64,000 bases of DNA, taken from positions 38,890,759 to 38,954,758 of the forward strand of contig NC_087063.1 of NCBI RefSeq assembly GCF_963678635.1. Direction: 5' to 3'. This document shows, in pieces, positions 38,901-49,670 of the stretch. How positions within the stretch are numbered: the first letter of the stretch is position 1; every line of letters begins with the position of its first letter. A program made the position numbers and the translations under genes. Source of the stretch: Symsagittifera roscoffensis (Eukaryota; Xenacoelomorpha; Acoela; Convolutidae). The notes under the pieces were generated by a model. The model worked only from the letters and a program-made list of their open reading frames with translations. It was not told the origin of the DNA and ran no database searches.

Positions 38901-39537
38901 CCGGATTCAGACTGAGTGGACCAGAGGAAAGCTGAAAAAATTGCGGATGAACAAAAACATCCGGATTGAATCCGGATTTTGTCTGGTTTCAGACGTATGA
39001 ACGAGCGATATTCGGTTCCAGAACGTTTGAGCCGAATAAAGCCGGATTTAGACCCGTTGGACTAACGAAGTCGGGTTTAAGACCGTGTTGATGGACGAAC
39101 TTCGCATCCAGACCTTGTGGACCTGCAAAATCCAGTTTTAGACCGGATCGATCGAATAAATCTAGGCTCAGACCAAAAACCGGTTTCAAAGGAATTTAAC
39201 CGGAGAAATTCAGTTTCAGGCCGTGTGGACGGAAAAAAAGCCCAATTGAGACAACTTGATAAGAAAAATAAGGATTCAGACCGAGTGGGAAAAAAATCCG
39301 CAGTCAGACCATGAGAGACAACGAAATCTGGATTCAGGCCCTTTAGACGGAGAAATCCCATTTGAGACGGTCTGGACAGAAAAGGTATTGTTCAAGACCG
39401 TGTGTACGGACAAAAACCGCATTCAGACAGTTTGGACCAAATAAAGACAGCTTCAGAACAAGTTGAAAAAAAAGAATCCGATTTCAGACCACGTGGACCG
39501 AAAAAATCTGCATTCAGGCTGAGTGGACAGTAGTATA

Positions 39538-39712
39538 GTAAAAGTGGCTAGGAAAATGACGACTTTCAACCCCCCCCCCCCAAAATTCAGTGTGCCGTTG
39601 TACTTACCACTTTTAACCCCCAAAGGCCAAAGGGGTTAAAGCCCCTACTTTTTCAGGCACGCATGTTTTAAGGGGGGTTAAAATTGGTAATTTTCCAGCC
39701 ACTTTATGGAAA
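39538..39712. repeat. Palindromic (foldback) element between the array and the Polinton
   Basis: TAAAAGTGGCTAGGAAAAT with a CAACCCCCC tract on the left pairs with GGGGGGTTAAAATT and ATTTTCCAGCCACTTTA on the right. It may be a MITE inserted at TA, or a remnant of the Polinton terminal repeat. It begins exactly where the 30-bp array stops. Confidence 0.55.
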
Positions 39713-40009
39713 CGGGAAAGAAATTAAGTTTTGGTTGGTGCATGTTTTCCCTTTGACTTTGACAGTTCAAACTTTACTGCGCGCGTTATATTGTGGATTA
39801 TTTTGTAATTATTATCGCCACGTGTGGAATTAAATAAAATGCTGTGATATTGGTAAGTTTATATTGTTGTTTTCAATACCCCCTTCCCCATCACGATTAG
39901 AGTTGTTGATTATTTCACTTTTCGGTCAAAAGAACAATTTTGAAAAGCTTTATTTCCTGAATGAAAAGTACTATAAAGCGAATCATTTACATTTATAATC
40001 AGAAGTTAT

Positions 40010-43000
40010 TTAGTCAGAATCGTCTAATATAAAAGCACGTCGATTTAAGCACCGCCGTTTAGGTGGTCTAATTTCTTCCCGCTCGTTTTCTTCTCGAGCT
40101 TCAATGTCCAAATAGGGGCAGTTGTACGCTGCTGGTTCTGACTCATTTTGCCCACTTAGCTGGTCGAAATCTACCAAATCCTGTTCTAGCTCTTGATCAG
40201 TGTATGTGGGTTGGTTGAACCCCATATCTGGTAGAGTAAAAATATCCACATAATACCCGCCCTGCGCTTCTATAGCTTCAGCCAAATCCTCCCCACTTCC
40301 GTTATCGTTGGGAGTTGGGACCACGGCGTCGTCGTCTACGTCGTATTCGCCCCAGTCCATGGTGCGCCCAATTTCTCTTTTGAACATATCCTCACGCAAA
40401 CGTTTATGTCCGAAAGGACTAGTAGTTACTCTGTCTGCATGTATATAGCGCTTATTGTGAAATGCGCTCAGGGAAATTTTGTTCGTTATTATGGTTTGTA
40501 AATTGTGATTACAAGAATTTATCCTCACATTTTCTGACCGGACAAGCGAACAGTAAGTCAAAGTTTGGTTAAATTTATTATGGGTTAGCTCCATTTTCGA
40601 ATATTTAGAAATACCTTTCGCGCTTTTTTTGTCCATGTCTGAAACAAAAATACAATCAATTTACTTCAAATTATTAACAGTTTTTTCTCTTTTCCACATA
40701 AATACTTCCATTCCCCCCCCCAACCCTCACTACATAATCAATCTTTTGATTTGTTTTTGTTGCCCCTTTTCTAAAATGATAATTGCAAAATGGTAAAAGA
40801 AAAGAAACTTACTCGAAGAAATAATGCTGTACAGTTTGGGTTTTAGTCCGACGTACTCCTGTATGATCTCCCCAGCAAACTCGTCCTTGAATTTCAGGGT
40901 AACGCGCAAATTCTCGTTGGTGTAGAGGGGGTGGGTGGCTGGTAGATTTGAAAAGTCAAATTGATTTCGCAGTTCATGGTTTTTCTCAATTTCATTGTAG
41001 AGATCTTTGCTGCGTATTTCATACAGGAACGAATCAGTGTCCGAATATAAAAGAGTTGCGTCAAAATTTTTCTTGATTATGTTGTTATGGAACTGGAACA
41101 TGTAAAATTTTGCCAAATCTAGTATCGTTGCACCAACAATTGTGGGCTTATCCCAGTTAATGTTCACAGGTTTTGAGGTTACAGATACCAAGTGTTGGTC
41201 AATAATTTTTATACTGCTAAATCTTTTTTTCCTTGATAAATTTTGCAGTTCTTCAGCATTGCGAACAATATCTACAATAAGTCGATTCCTTTTTGATTCG
41301 CAAAATTTTCCAAACGCACTAATTATTATTTGCTTGAAGAAATCTTGTTCAAACTTGGTAGTAGCTTTTTTTCGAAGCTCAGTGTTCAACTGAACATATG
41401 GTGCAATAAATTTTTCTTGTCTAAACTGCAGTACTCGATTAACTTTTTCAATTTTCAAACCAAGTTTGACATAGAGCTGAAGTGTTAGGTAGTGTACAGT
41501 ATAGTTTTTCTTTGGAAAGAAGTTTTGTATGAGCTTTGGCGTAGTGCCCACTTTATCCGAAATGTTCATTTTTTTCAACATGTCCAATTGAAGCTCACTG
41601 AGCCACATTTTGGACACAACTTCTTTTGTTGGGGCGAGTGGGTAATCCGAATGTGCATCATGCAAATGATCGGGGTATAAAACATCGACGTCCAAAATGT
41701 ATCCAATTTCGGATTCTCTGCTCGTGTTGAGAATTTCGGCGATAGTAACTTGGTCATTAAACTCGAATGAGTTAAGTGGAAGAGGAAATTTTTCCATAAT
41801 CCCGCCATATAAATTGTTCGCGTCTATCATGAAGAGGAAAGTGTTAGGCTGTTTAGGGTCGTAATTTTTCACAAATTTATTGTTGGCGGAAACAAGTCTT
41901 TTTTCAAACCCCCCCCCCCCCTGATCAGGTTTTCTGCCATATCCAAGTGCTCCCTATTAGTGAGCAAATGGAGGTCAGCCTTGCATGTTCGCAAAAATGC
42001 ATCCCCTGAGAGATTGCTAACCGTGAAATATTGAGCACAATCTAGCTTATATGTTTCATAACACACTCGTCTAAACTCTTCAAAAACGCATGCAAGAATC
42101 AAGGTATCGGTTGTTAGATACAAATCGCTGTATTTGCCCAATGTCTGACAACCGAAACGAGTGTAAACTGACCATGCATGTTGGTATTCTTTTTCACTGA
42201 CACTAACAACACCTCCTTGTAGCGTGTTGGTCCACTTATCGCGTGCAGGTAGTCCATCTTCTGTGTATCTTGCATGGCTGTCAACATACGAGTAGGGGAA
42301 GTAACCTTTTTGTCGAATCAATGCTTTATCTTCTTCCGGTCGGGTAGCAAAGTGGTTATTGAGATATATGAACTTTTCCACGGGTAGATTTCGAGCTAGC
42401 TCATCGAGTGAGCTGTTCATAAATTTACAACTGTCCACAAAACGGATTTCTTCGTAGACATGTTGGACATTTCCTTTTTCGTTAGTGTACGATCTAATCC
42501 ACACTTTCATTGTAAGTGAAATAAATTTTTCGTCATTGAGAGGAATGACCGAAAAGGTGTTTCTGGTATTGGTATCTTGCAGACTCTTCAGTACATGGTG
42601 CAAATCATAATTCTGGAGATTTTGGGCAAAGACAGGGGTGAATTGTATGGTACGTCTCAGGAAGTTGCATTTGTTGTGAGCCCATCAGAGGAATGATCCA
42701 TCGAAATGATTATGGTCCAAAACTTTCGCGTTAGTTTCGGAGAATTCCTCTTCGCAAATCCAGCATTTGTCACTGTCTTCAAGAATAGTGGTGCTTCCGA
42801 GGTAGTTCGGGTATCGTCGTTTTTTATTATGAAAGTCACGCGCCAATACTTCCAGCATTCGAACGAATTTAGTCATGGCGTCCACTCCTCGATGAAGTGA
42901 AAAAAACGCCGGTTTCGGGTTTCCAGCTTTCACAACGACAAGGCAAAAACCGCTGGGCTTATGTTTTTCAATCACGGTTGTGCTCGAGCAGGTAGGATTA

Positions 43001-44558
43001 TTTCTCACCGTCTCCACCTTCTCCAGCACAGATTCCAAATCAAAGTAAACCGCGAATGGGCTATAGCTTCGAGCACCGATGTTTTTGAAGCCTACGCTGC
43101 TCTTGTCAACATTTGGCATGGTAACGATTGCTGGTTCGTTTCCCATGCAGATTAACTGGTGGCGCTCAAGTCGTTCCTCAGATGAACACCGGTGGAAGCA
43201 ATTTCGGCACAGCATGTTTCTCGATCTCAGTTTTCTTTTTTGCATTTTGCTCACTAGCTTGTTCAGGTCTTTTATCACGACGTAGTGATGCGTGCCCATA
43301 TCGTATAGAAGCAGCAAATCCACAACAAAATTAGTCTGAAATTTTGACACTCTCAGGGGTAGAAGAGTCTTTTCATTGTACCTAGAGAAAAATTTTGAAT
43401 GATATTTTTATACTAATTTTTAATGTCATCATAATAATAATTCTTCAACGAATGTGCAGCCAACCATTTGTTCTGATGTGCTTAGATACAGCTTCACACC
43501 AATAAAAAAAAAGATTTGATTAAAACTTCAACTAACCTGAAGACATTCACTTGCACTTCATTCAAAATTTCGAAGCGTGCAATAGCCGGTAGTCCCATTG
43601 GGTACACAAAATCAGCAGTTGGCTCGTGCGCTCTTGAGTTTCTGCGATAATCATAGAAGCTCGCTCTCTCCTCCTCTCTACTCTGCATCGTACGAAGAGT
43701 GAGTGGGATATTGTTCTGCCGATGATACTCAGCAACGAAGCAGTACTCAAAGCATCGATCGTCTTCATAATTGCGAATATTCAACAAGAAGCGTTTGAGT
43801 TTGAGTAGATCGGCTGGTAGTGGCAAGTACGATGAACCCCTGATCGATGCAGACTTCACCATTTTTAGGACAATCTTATCAATCCTGCGGATTCTCCAGC
43901 CACTACCATGAGACGCATATTGATGGACAGTAGACAATATTTGGTCTACGCAATCATAGAATTGGTCCTGAGTCCATCCTTGAACGTCTACAGAAAGCAT
44001 TTTGCAATTGGCGAAGATGGTTATTACTTCTTCTGTGCCATCTGCCTTCTCTTTTTCAGGAGTTACTTATGCCGACAATTGAGCTTTCTGAGGCTCATAC
44101 ATAGTATTTTGAAGTATCAGCTCTTCGATTTCGTCTCTCTTGGTCACGAATAGCGCTAGTAGGTCCACTTCCGTTTCCATCGGCACTATATCGTATGTCC
44201 TGACTGCTCCATCAAAAGCTGTCTCAGGCTGTATAGAAGTGAGGGTTTCTCGGCTCACATCCCATGCTGGCAGACCGTGTTCGTTTAGCATATGCGCAGC
44301 ATATGCGCGATCATTTTGGAACACATTCATGTCGTAGAGACAAATTCTTCTTTCTTCCGTTTCATCGATTGTTTTGTGACGCTCCACGACATGTTCCCAA
44401 ATGACGCGAAGTGAATTATCCTCTAGTTCACAGTGACCACAGATGTAGTCGGTTTTCACAGGATCAATCTTGTGAACAGCCATTAGATGTTTTTTGAGGC
44501 TTCGCCGGTCACTCAGTTTTTTTTGGCAGAGATTACAGGGTACGACTTTTGTAGACAT
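40010..44558 (-). pseudogene. Polinton protein-primed DNA polymerase B, spliced and damaged
   Basis: Replicative polymerase of the element. Exons read 44558-43537, 43381-40813 and 40638-40010; both introns (155 and 174 bp) have GT-AG ends and keep frame. The N-terminal part holds C2H2-type pairs (CNLCQKKLSDRRSLKKH). Next come a GSGW segment, a Cys/His cluster (CRNCFHRC), an exonuclease-like FDLES, polymerase motif A DANNLYG, and motif C YSDTDS. A Polinton-type KDEFAGEI and VGLKPKLYS region lies before the second intron. The last exon ends with an acidic tail and a basic PPKRRCLNRR. Lesions: an in-frame TAA near 44064, an in-frame TGA at about 42684, and a frame change at a C homopolymer (about 41908-41920), which could be a sequencing error. 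The 44558-44067 part could instead be a separate zinc-finger gene. Confidence 0.8.
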
Positions 44559-44578
44559 TGCGAGGTGGTTGTTTTTTG

Positions 44579-45991
44579 AGAGTTTTGATATTTCCGAAAG
44601 CTAGGTTCAAATAAAGCAGATACTGGTTTACAAGTCATAAGAGTTCGAGTGATTTTCCGTTTGTTTTACGACTGCTATTAAATCTGTTTAGCTTTTCAAA
44701 CTTTTTCTATCATTTGCTTAATTGCCAAACAAGGAGTGGTTTCCTAAGGTGGAGCTTAGATTAATAAAATCGAGAGGGTGCGCCCAAAATGCTCTCAGAT
44801 ACATCAAAGAAAACAACTTCGGCTCATTAAATAAACCTATAAAATAGTCTCATAAATCAACCAAATTTTCTGAATTAACCACAAAGTTCCTAAACAAGTT
44901 GTGTAGCTTCAAACAATTCATCGGCACTCAATTCAAAAAGACCTCACCCGAGTAGACCTAAGCCCAGCAGAGTGAAATGAAAGCATTACACCGAATGTAG
45001 TTAATCATCAATTGAGCTGTCAAAGAAGTGATAAAGCTTCATATCATTAATTTTTTGAAAATTAAATAATGGGAATTTTTCATGTCAAACTTCTGAAAAT
45101 CGAAAAAACCAAACAGGTCAATTTATTCTTTTTTGATTTTTTCTTGTTTTTATTAAATTCATTCGAAGTATATGTTCACTGATTCAGGTATCTGTTGGGT
45201 CCTTTGCAGTGTTTCAGCTTTTACTTTTAGATGGTTTCCACTGCAGGGTTGTGAGGAGCATTGGCTCAGTGGATATGCAGTCCTTTCAAAAACCACCAAA
45301 TATCTTTTGAAACGTGGCCGCCTAGACTCGACAACGGCGGCTACGCCTTGTTTTCGACCCCGCTAAGTCAAAAAAAATTGGTTTCATCCATTTCTGAGCA
45401 CGGCTTCATAGTGAACGACACTTAGCCAACGATGAATTTTAATGAATTTCGATTTTCTCAAAAATAACATTTCAAAAAGCGTTGTATCAAGAAACTGGGG
45501 GTTTCATCAGCCGTAATACCCTTATGGCAACAGTATGAGATAAAGTTGCAGTTCACGAAATCAATTTTTGGCATATTTTGGACAAAAAACAAAAACGAAA
45601 TTTTGCATACTTTTTCTGGTTTGGGTTTTGAACAGAAATAACTTGTTAGGTGCTGCATATACAGGCAAACTTTCATTAGCTAAGTTGATCACCTAGTACT
45701 GGTCGAAACCAGAGGATAATTTTTGATACCACTGTTTGTTTCAAACAAAATTTTGAAACTCTTAATTTTTTTTCAAAAACAAAAAAAAATTTAAAATATG
45801 TTTTTTTTTGTTTAGTTTTATTCTTTCCAAGATTTCTGAAAAAAAAGTTAGAGAGCAAACATTAAATTAGAAAAATCAAAAACAAAGCTTAAGCAAAGAT
45901 TCATCCACAATAATAAAAAAACTTATCAAACTAAATAATAAACCCCCAAACTGAAGCACTCTCGGTGGAAACAAAATTTTTTTTTGAGTTT
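44579..45991. other. Polinton inter-genic stretch with a SINE-like insert
   Basis: No coding frame recognised between the polymerase and the next minus-strand gene. A tRNA-like segment lies at about 45245-45366 and is listed separately. Confidence 0.4.
45245..45366 (+). repeat. Possible tRNA-derived SINE head
   Basis: ATTGGCTCAGTGGATA resembles a pol III A box, and GTTTTCGACCCCGC about 85 bp later resembles a B box. The spacing is longer than in a simple tRNA, but possible with a long variable region. No folded cloverleaf was confirmed. Confidence 0.3.
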
Positions 45992-46663
45992 TCAGAGATC
46001 TCTAAATTGCAGTTTGCGTTTTTTCGGCGCATAGCAAGCATTGATAGGCGGCGTCTCAGCTACTAAGTTTGGTGAAGTGGGACTTTGACTGCCGGAAGAA
46101 GAAGAAGCAGAAAAAGTTTGCTGCTGCTGATGTTGAGTGATTGAAAAAATATCCGGTTTTATTGGGGTTTTGGGCGTCTTCTGGTCCTCATCTTTTTTCT
46201 CTGTTGAATCTGGTGATTCAATCGACTCAATGTTCCAGTAGTTTTCTCGCTCTGCTAAATCTCTAATGGATCGTTCCTGATTTTCGTAAAAGGGGATCGA
46301 TTGGCAATCGTAGTTAAACAGTATTTTTCTCGGTGAACGATCAAGGCAAGTAGGGTCTTGAATATCTGTGCGCTTCAGCGCAGGATACGATTCAGTCACA
46401 CAACAACTCTCGTAGACCTGTTTTCTGCTTTGTATGAGGATACCAATTGGATCTAGCAAATAATGGGGTAACATCATATGGTTTTTAGTGACCCATTCAT
46501 CGAATTCTCTGCTTCCTGGATCAAAATCGTTCAAAGGACTTGCGTTTCGATGACACATTTTCCATTCCTGTTGAACCACTACGATAGAATCTCTGGTATA
46601 AGTTTGGTACAATATAGATCTTTCAAGTGAAATAATTGAAATAATTTGCAGTGGAGTTGCCAT
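45992..46663 (-). CDS. Polinton accessory protein of unknown function (223 aa)
   Basis: An intact frame of 223 codons inside the Polinton, on the same strand as the polymerase. The first half is mixed-composition and probably folded. The second half is low-complexity, with acidic Lys/Asp/Glu stretches, HQQQQ and SASSSSGS. It ends in a basic APKKRKLQFRDL that could be a nuclear localisation signal. I recognise no domain. Its position and intactness suggest an element-encoded gene such as a lineage-specific Polinton protein. Confidence 0.5.
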   Translation of the reverse strand: MATPLQIISIISLERSILYQTYTRDSIVVVQQEWKMCHRNASPLNDFDPGSREFDEWVTKNHMMLPHYLLDPIGILIQSRKQVYESCCVTESYPALKRTDIQDPTCLDRSPRKILFNYDCQSIPFYENQERSIRDLAERENYWNIESIESPDSTEKKDEDQKTPKTPIKPDIFSITQHQQQQTFSASSSSGSQSPTSPNLVAETPPINACYAPKKRKLQFRDL

Positions 46664-47310
46664 CGTTGAAAATTTTGTTTTGTTTGATTTTGAGAGATTG
46701 AATGAAAATAGTGAGTAGATTTAGTTTGACGTACCACTTTTAGTTTTTTATTGCTGGTGGTCTAGTTTTAGCCAATTACCATAGATCGGGTTTTGTAAAA
46801 TTTTAATATGTTTTCAGGGCTTTTGCAATTAAAGTAGAAATGTGAACGCTTTGAAAATCTATACTTCAAAGAAACAGCATGGCGCCTTTTTATGATACCC
46901 TAAGCACAAAATGACAGAAGTTTCACACTTCAAAGAGATAACAGGCATGCCGCCAGGGTAAAACCGTTGAGATTTATGAGCTAAAACGGGAATTTGCCAG
47001 ACAGAATTGACATGTATAACTTAAACTCATAAATTTCCAACTGCAAACTAATTAAAAGTCCCCAATGAAGCTTAAGCTATACCGTAAAAGAAATCGCCCG
47101 AGTTAAGCTATTCACCGGCTAGTTAAATCATTCTTAAATTGTCTCTTGACTGATACGGTTGAATAAAATTACCGCTACCCAACTATGTACACGCTTGAAA
47201 TTGATACTAACTTTTTTGATGACTTTCGTGATATTTCTTCATGAGAAAAACGTATAGTCAGAGTTGGAACAAAAACAATTGAAAAAACAGGTACCTATAT
47301 TACACTAAAA

Positions 47311-47589
47311 TTGTATAAAAAAACTGACGAAGAAGTGTTCAAAATGTATCAAGCAGTTACTTTGACGACGAAAGAATTTGATAGCTTAGCAGATAATTAT
47401 TCAAAAGTAAAAAAAATGATCAAAGCAGCAACTGGTGAAAAGATTTCAACTTCCACAACAGGAAACGATAAACCTCAAAAACGACGATATAAATCAAAAC
47501 GATCGGTTTACTCCAAAAAAGACTGTAATAGTGAAAACGGAGAGGATGATGAAGAAGATTATTCCAACAAAAAAAGTCGAGTGGCTTGA
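47311..47589 (+). CDS. Small basic/acidic protein in the Polinton (92 aa)
   Basis: Reads on the opposite strand to the other Polinton genes. The N-terminal half looks helical (KEFDSLADNYSKVKKMIKAA). The C-terminal half is charged, with KRRYKSKRS and an EDDEED run. The stop codon is followed directly by GTAAGT, and TTAATTATCAG lies 42 bp on, just before the next ORF. The two frames could therefore be parts of one gene, although the stop lies upstream of that candidate intron. Confidence 0.4.
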   Translation: MYKKTDEEVFKMYQAVTLTTKEFDSLADNYSKVKKMIKAATGEKISTSTTGNDKPQKRRYKSKRSVYSKKDCNSENGEDDEEDYSNKKSRVA

Positions 47590-47631
47590 GTAAGTGGAAA
47601 AAAAACCCAGTTTCCTTTATTAATTATCAGA

Positions 47632-48261
47632 ATGGTTGAAGCAATGTATGAACAATCGCCGGAATACTTTAAACAATTTCGGAAAAACTTTAAATTTTTT
47701 TTTCTGAACAATGAACCCGACGTCTCTGACCTTCCTTCTAATACGAACTTTGCATTTGCAGTCCATTCAAATCAGAACGAATTTTGTTCCCAATCTCCTG
47801 CCAATGGTCAGCCACATTACCACGTTCTTATCGAAGTTACAAAAGAATGCACTGAAGCAGTTATGAAGATGACCTTAAAATTTTTTATTGTGCCTTGCCT
47901 CCTTTCATCCTTTAAATGTTTGATTATGCGGTGCAGCAAATATCATCTATCAGGACCACTGATGGAAAAAATGAAATTGGCTGTTAACTACAATTCGACT
48001 AACAACCTTGACACCGCCGGAGTTTCTTTGCGAAAACGATTGCCACAGATTTGCTTTGCATCACAGACTCGATCCATTCAAACTCAAACTGATCTAATTA
48101 CTAATGTAACCATTGAACGTTTTATTCGAATTTTGAATGGGGATAATGCTGCTGAATTTTCAAAAATCATTGATATTATTTTGAGTGGGTATGGTCGATT
48201 AGAGATTGATTCAAATACTTTTTTTGTTAAATTTATAATGGAGAAGAAATACAATTTTTGA
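47632..48261 (+). CDS. Unidentified Polinton gene with HUH-like motif (209 aa)
   Basis: An intact plus-strand frame between the protease and the minus-strand accessory gene. It contains GQPHYHVLIEV, which fits the His-hydrophobic-His pattern of rolling-circle (HUH) nucleases and parvovirus-type Rep proteins; FAFAVHS lies 20-25 residues before it, where motif I would be. A clear Tyr motif (YxxK type) is not evident: the nearest candidate is SKYHLSG. The C-terminal half is hydrophobic and mixed, with no ATPase motif. HUH membership is a hypothesis only. Confidence 0.45.
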   Translation: MVEAMYEQSPEYFKQFRKNFKFFFLNNEPDVSDLPSNTNFAFAVHSNQNEFCSQSPANGQPHYHVLIEVTKECTEAVMKMTLKFFIVPCLLSSFKCLIMRCSKYHLSGPLMEKMKLAVNYNSTNNLDTAGVSLRKRLPQICFASQTRSIQTQTDLITNVTIERFIRILNGDNAAEFSKIIDIILSGYGRLEIDSNTFFVKFIMEKKYNF

Positions 48262-48405
48262 AAAAAAAATATTTCTGAGATAATTCCAGCGGTATGTGTT
48301 CTAGCAACCATAAAACATGTTTTTTTTTAAAAAAATCAATTATAAATCATTAAAGAAATGCAACAGTATCACAAAGTTATAACATCATATGTTTAGCAAA
48401 ACGCA

Positions 48406-48768
48406 TCATGTTACATGAGCAACATAAATACAATAAAGTCCACACAAGACCGAGTTAGCTGATTGGATTGGCTTATTCATCAGTATTTGGTTTCCCTCAT
48501 GGATAGAACGTCTCATATTTTTGTATACATGTGGATAGTTGTGTAGGCTTCGTCCAAGAGGATCTGCAAAAAAGATTTGACCACCAGCTTGAGCAAACAG
48601 TAACCAATGAGTTCCTGGCTGGTCTGAGTTTGATGCATTGACTATCATGAAAGTATGGTCGCGTTTCAATATTGTATTAAATGCTAAGTTAGCGGGAAAA
48701 ATGCCACGAAATCGATGTTTCAAATGTTTGCATCGGTTAATAAGCTCAATAATCTGCAAATTGTCCAT
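48406..48768 (-). CDS. Polinton adenain-like cysteine protease (PRO), C-terminus short
   Basis: Maturation protease of the adenovirus-protease/Ulp1 clan, expected to process capsid proteins. The triad is visible: His54 in GTHWLLF, Asp69 in FFADPLG, and Cys109 in SVLCGLYC, with Gln102 as the likely oxyanion residue. The frame stops 11 residues after the catalytic Cys, at a TGA. Related proteins usually continue further, so the copy is probably truncated or frameshifted. It lies 3' of the capsid gene with 12 bp between the two frames, consistent with a shared transcript. Confidence 0.75.
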   Translation of the reverse strand: MDNLQIIELINRCKHLKHRFRGIFPANLAFNTILKRDHTFMIVNASNSDQPGTHWLLFAQAGGQIFFADPLGRSLHNYPHVYKNMRRSIHEGNQILMNKPIQSANSVLCGLYCIYVAHVT

Positions 48769-48780
48769 TTTTTCCCCAAT

Positions 48781-49670
48781 TCAAATCATTAGAGTGTTTT
48801 TAGCTATTTTTCTATCGGAACGCACGTAAACTGTTGATGCACGCTCTCCCATGAAAAGTAACTCTACATTTTCCCCCAGCGGTGCATCAAACTTCAGTTC
48901 TACTGAAATGGTGCAATTGGTCAATTCAGGATGAATAAAGTCGTGTGAAGCCTCCTGAGTAGATGTGAGATCAAATGCCATAATATAATGATTGTGATAA
49001 TTAGCCAAACTAATTCCATGACTATTGTTAAAAACAAAGTCTAGAGCTTCCAATGTGTTATAGTATATTCTTTTGTTACCAGTCGTTGACACAGGAGTTC
49101 CTGCAATGGGTAGGCCGTTTCGGTAAACAATGATTTCATTCAGCTGAAACTTTTGATAATGAAACGGGTTTGTTCGGTTAGTACCCAGGTATGCTGTATT
49201 CGAGCTCATTGTCAAAATCATTCGACGGACTGGCTCTTTGGCAAAAACGTCTTCTTGTCGCCAACTTTGCACACCAGTTGTGGCCAAAAAGGTTCTTGGT
49301 AAAACTTCAATATAATTGTATATTGCAGGTGTTTTCAACAGAGTTTTTTCTATCGATGATAGTACAAAATCTGTTACTGTCATTTTGCGCACATATAGGT
49401 TAGCCTCAGTGATTTGGACTTGGTAATGTTTAGTAGCGTGCTCAGACATAATAACAAAGTCATTAGGAGATCGTCTCAGAGAAAGTCTTATTGTAACACC
49501 GCTGATAAGATGTTTGTCGCATGATAAAAAATCACAGGCAATTTTACCAAATAATCGGAATTCGCTTGATGCTGCTACGATTCGCTTACGTTCAGCGACA
49601 TCTTCAGCTCGCCCATTAGCACCATCAATACCTGATGGATTATCTTCATAATAATAGCCTTGACAAGCAA
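48781..49670 (-). CDS. Polinton major capsid protein, C-terminal part
   Basis: Double-jelly-roll capsid protein (often called PY in Polintons), the hexon-like shell subunit. About 295 codons lie between the gap and the stop. Typical features are FRLFGKIACDFL near the start, YVRKMTVTD, a SIEKTLL...PAIYNY segment, FLATTGVQSW, RRMILTM and TNPFHYQKF. The N-terminal part is lost in or beyond the gap at 49671-49870. No stop or frameshift lies in the visible part. Confidence 0.75.

Larger units (their letters stand above)
25020..39535. repeat. 14.5-kb tandem array of 30-bp monomers with higher-order blocks
   Basis: Almost every 30 bp begins with a variant of TTCAGACCGTGTGGACC, continues with an A-rich stretch (GAAAAAA or AATAAAG), and ends TCCGG. 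About 480 monomers fit. Single-base slips occur but the 30-bp register is usually kept. Because 30 is a multiple of three, short open frames appear on both strands as 10-residue repeats: FRPCGPKKSG-like and SDRVDQKNPV-like on plus, FGPHGLKPDF-like on minus. None runs beyond about 150 codons and none has a domain. Larger blocks recur: 25196-25600 against 29435-29840, 27900-28310 against 30230-30610 and 31860-32230, and 35990-36300 against 36405-36715. Confidence 0.95.

Noticed and set aside
25020-39535. Dozens of open frames of 60-150 codons with decapeptide repeats
   Set aside because: They are translations of the 30-bp monomer in different registers on both strands, overlap one another, have no start context or domain, and break at small indels.
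25020-39535. CRISPR-like array (regular repeats)
   Set aside because: Monomers are contiguous and similar throughout, with no unique spacers; the context is a eukaryotic genome.
42706-43334. Plus-strand frames of 64-68 codons
   Set aside because: Antisense shadows of the polymerase exons.
42684-48406. Possible recoding of TGA in Polinton genes
   Set aside because: In-frame TGA occurs in the polymerase and just after the protease core, but an in-frame TAA and a frameshift are also present and other relics in the window carry mixed stops, so ordinary decay explains it.
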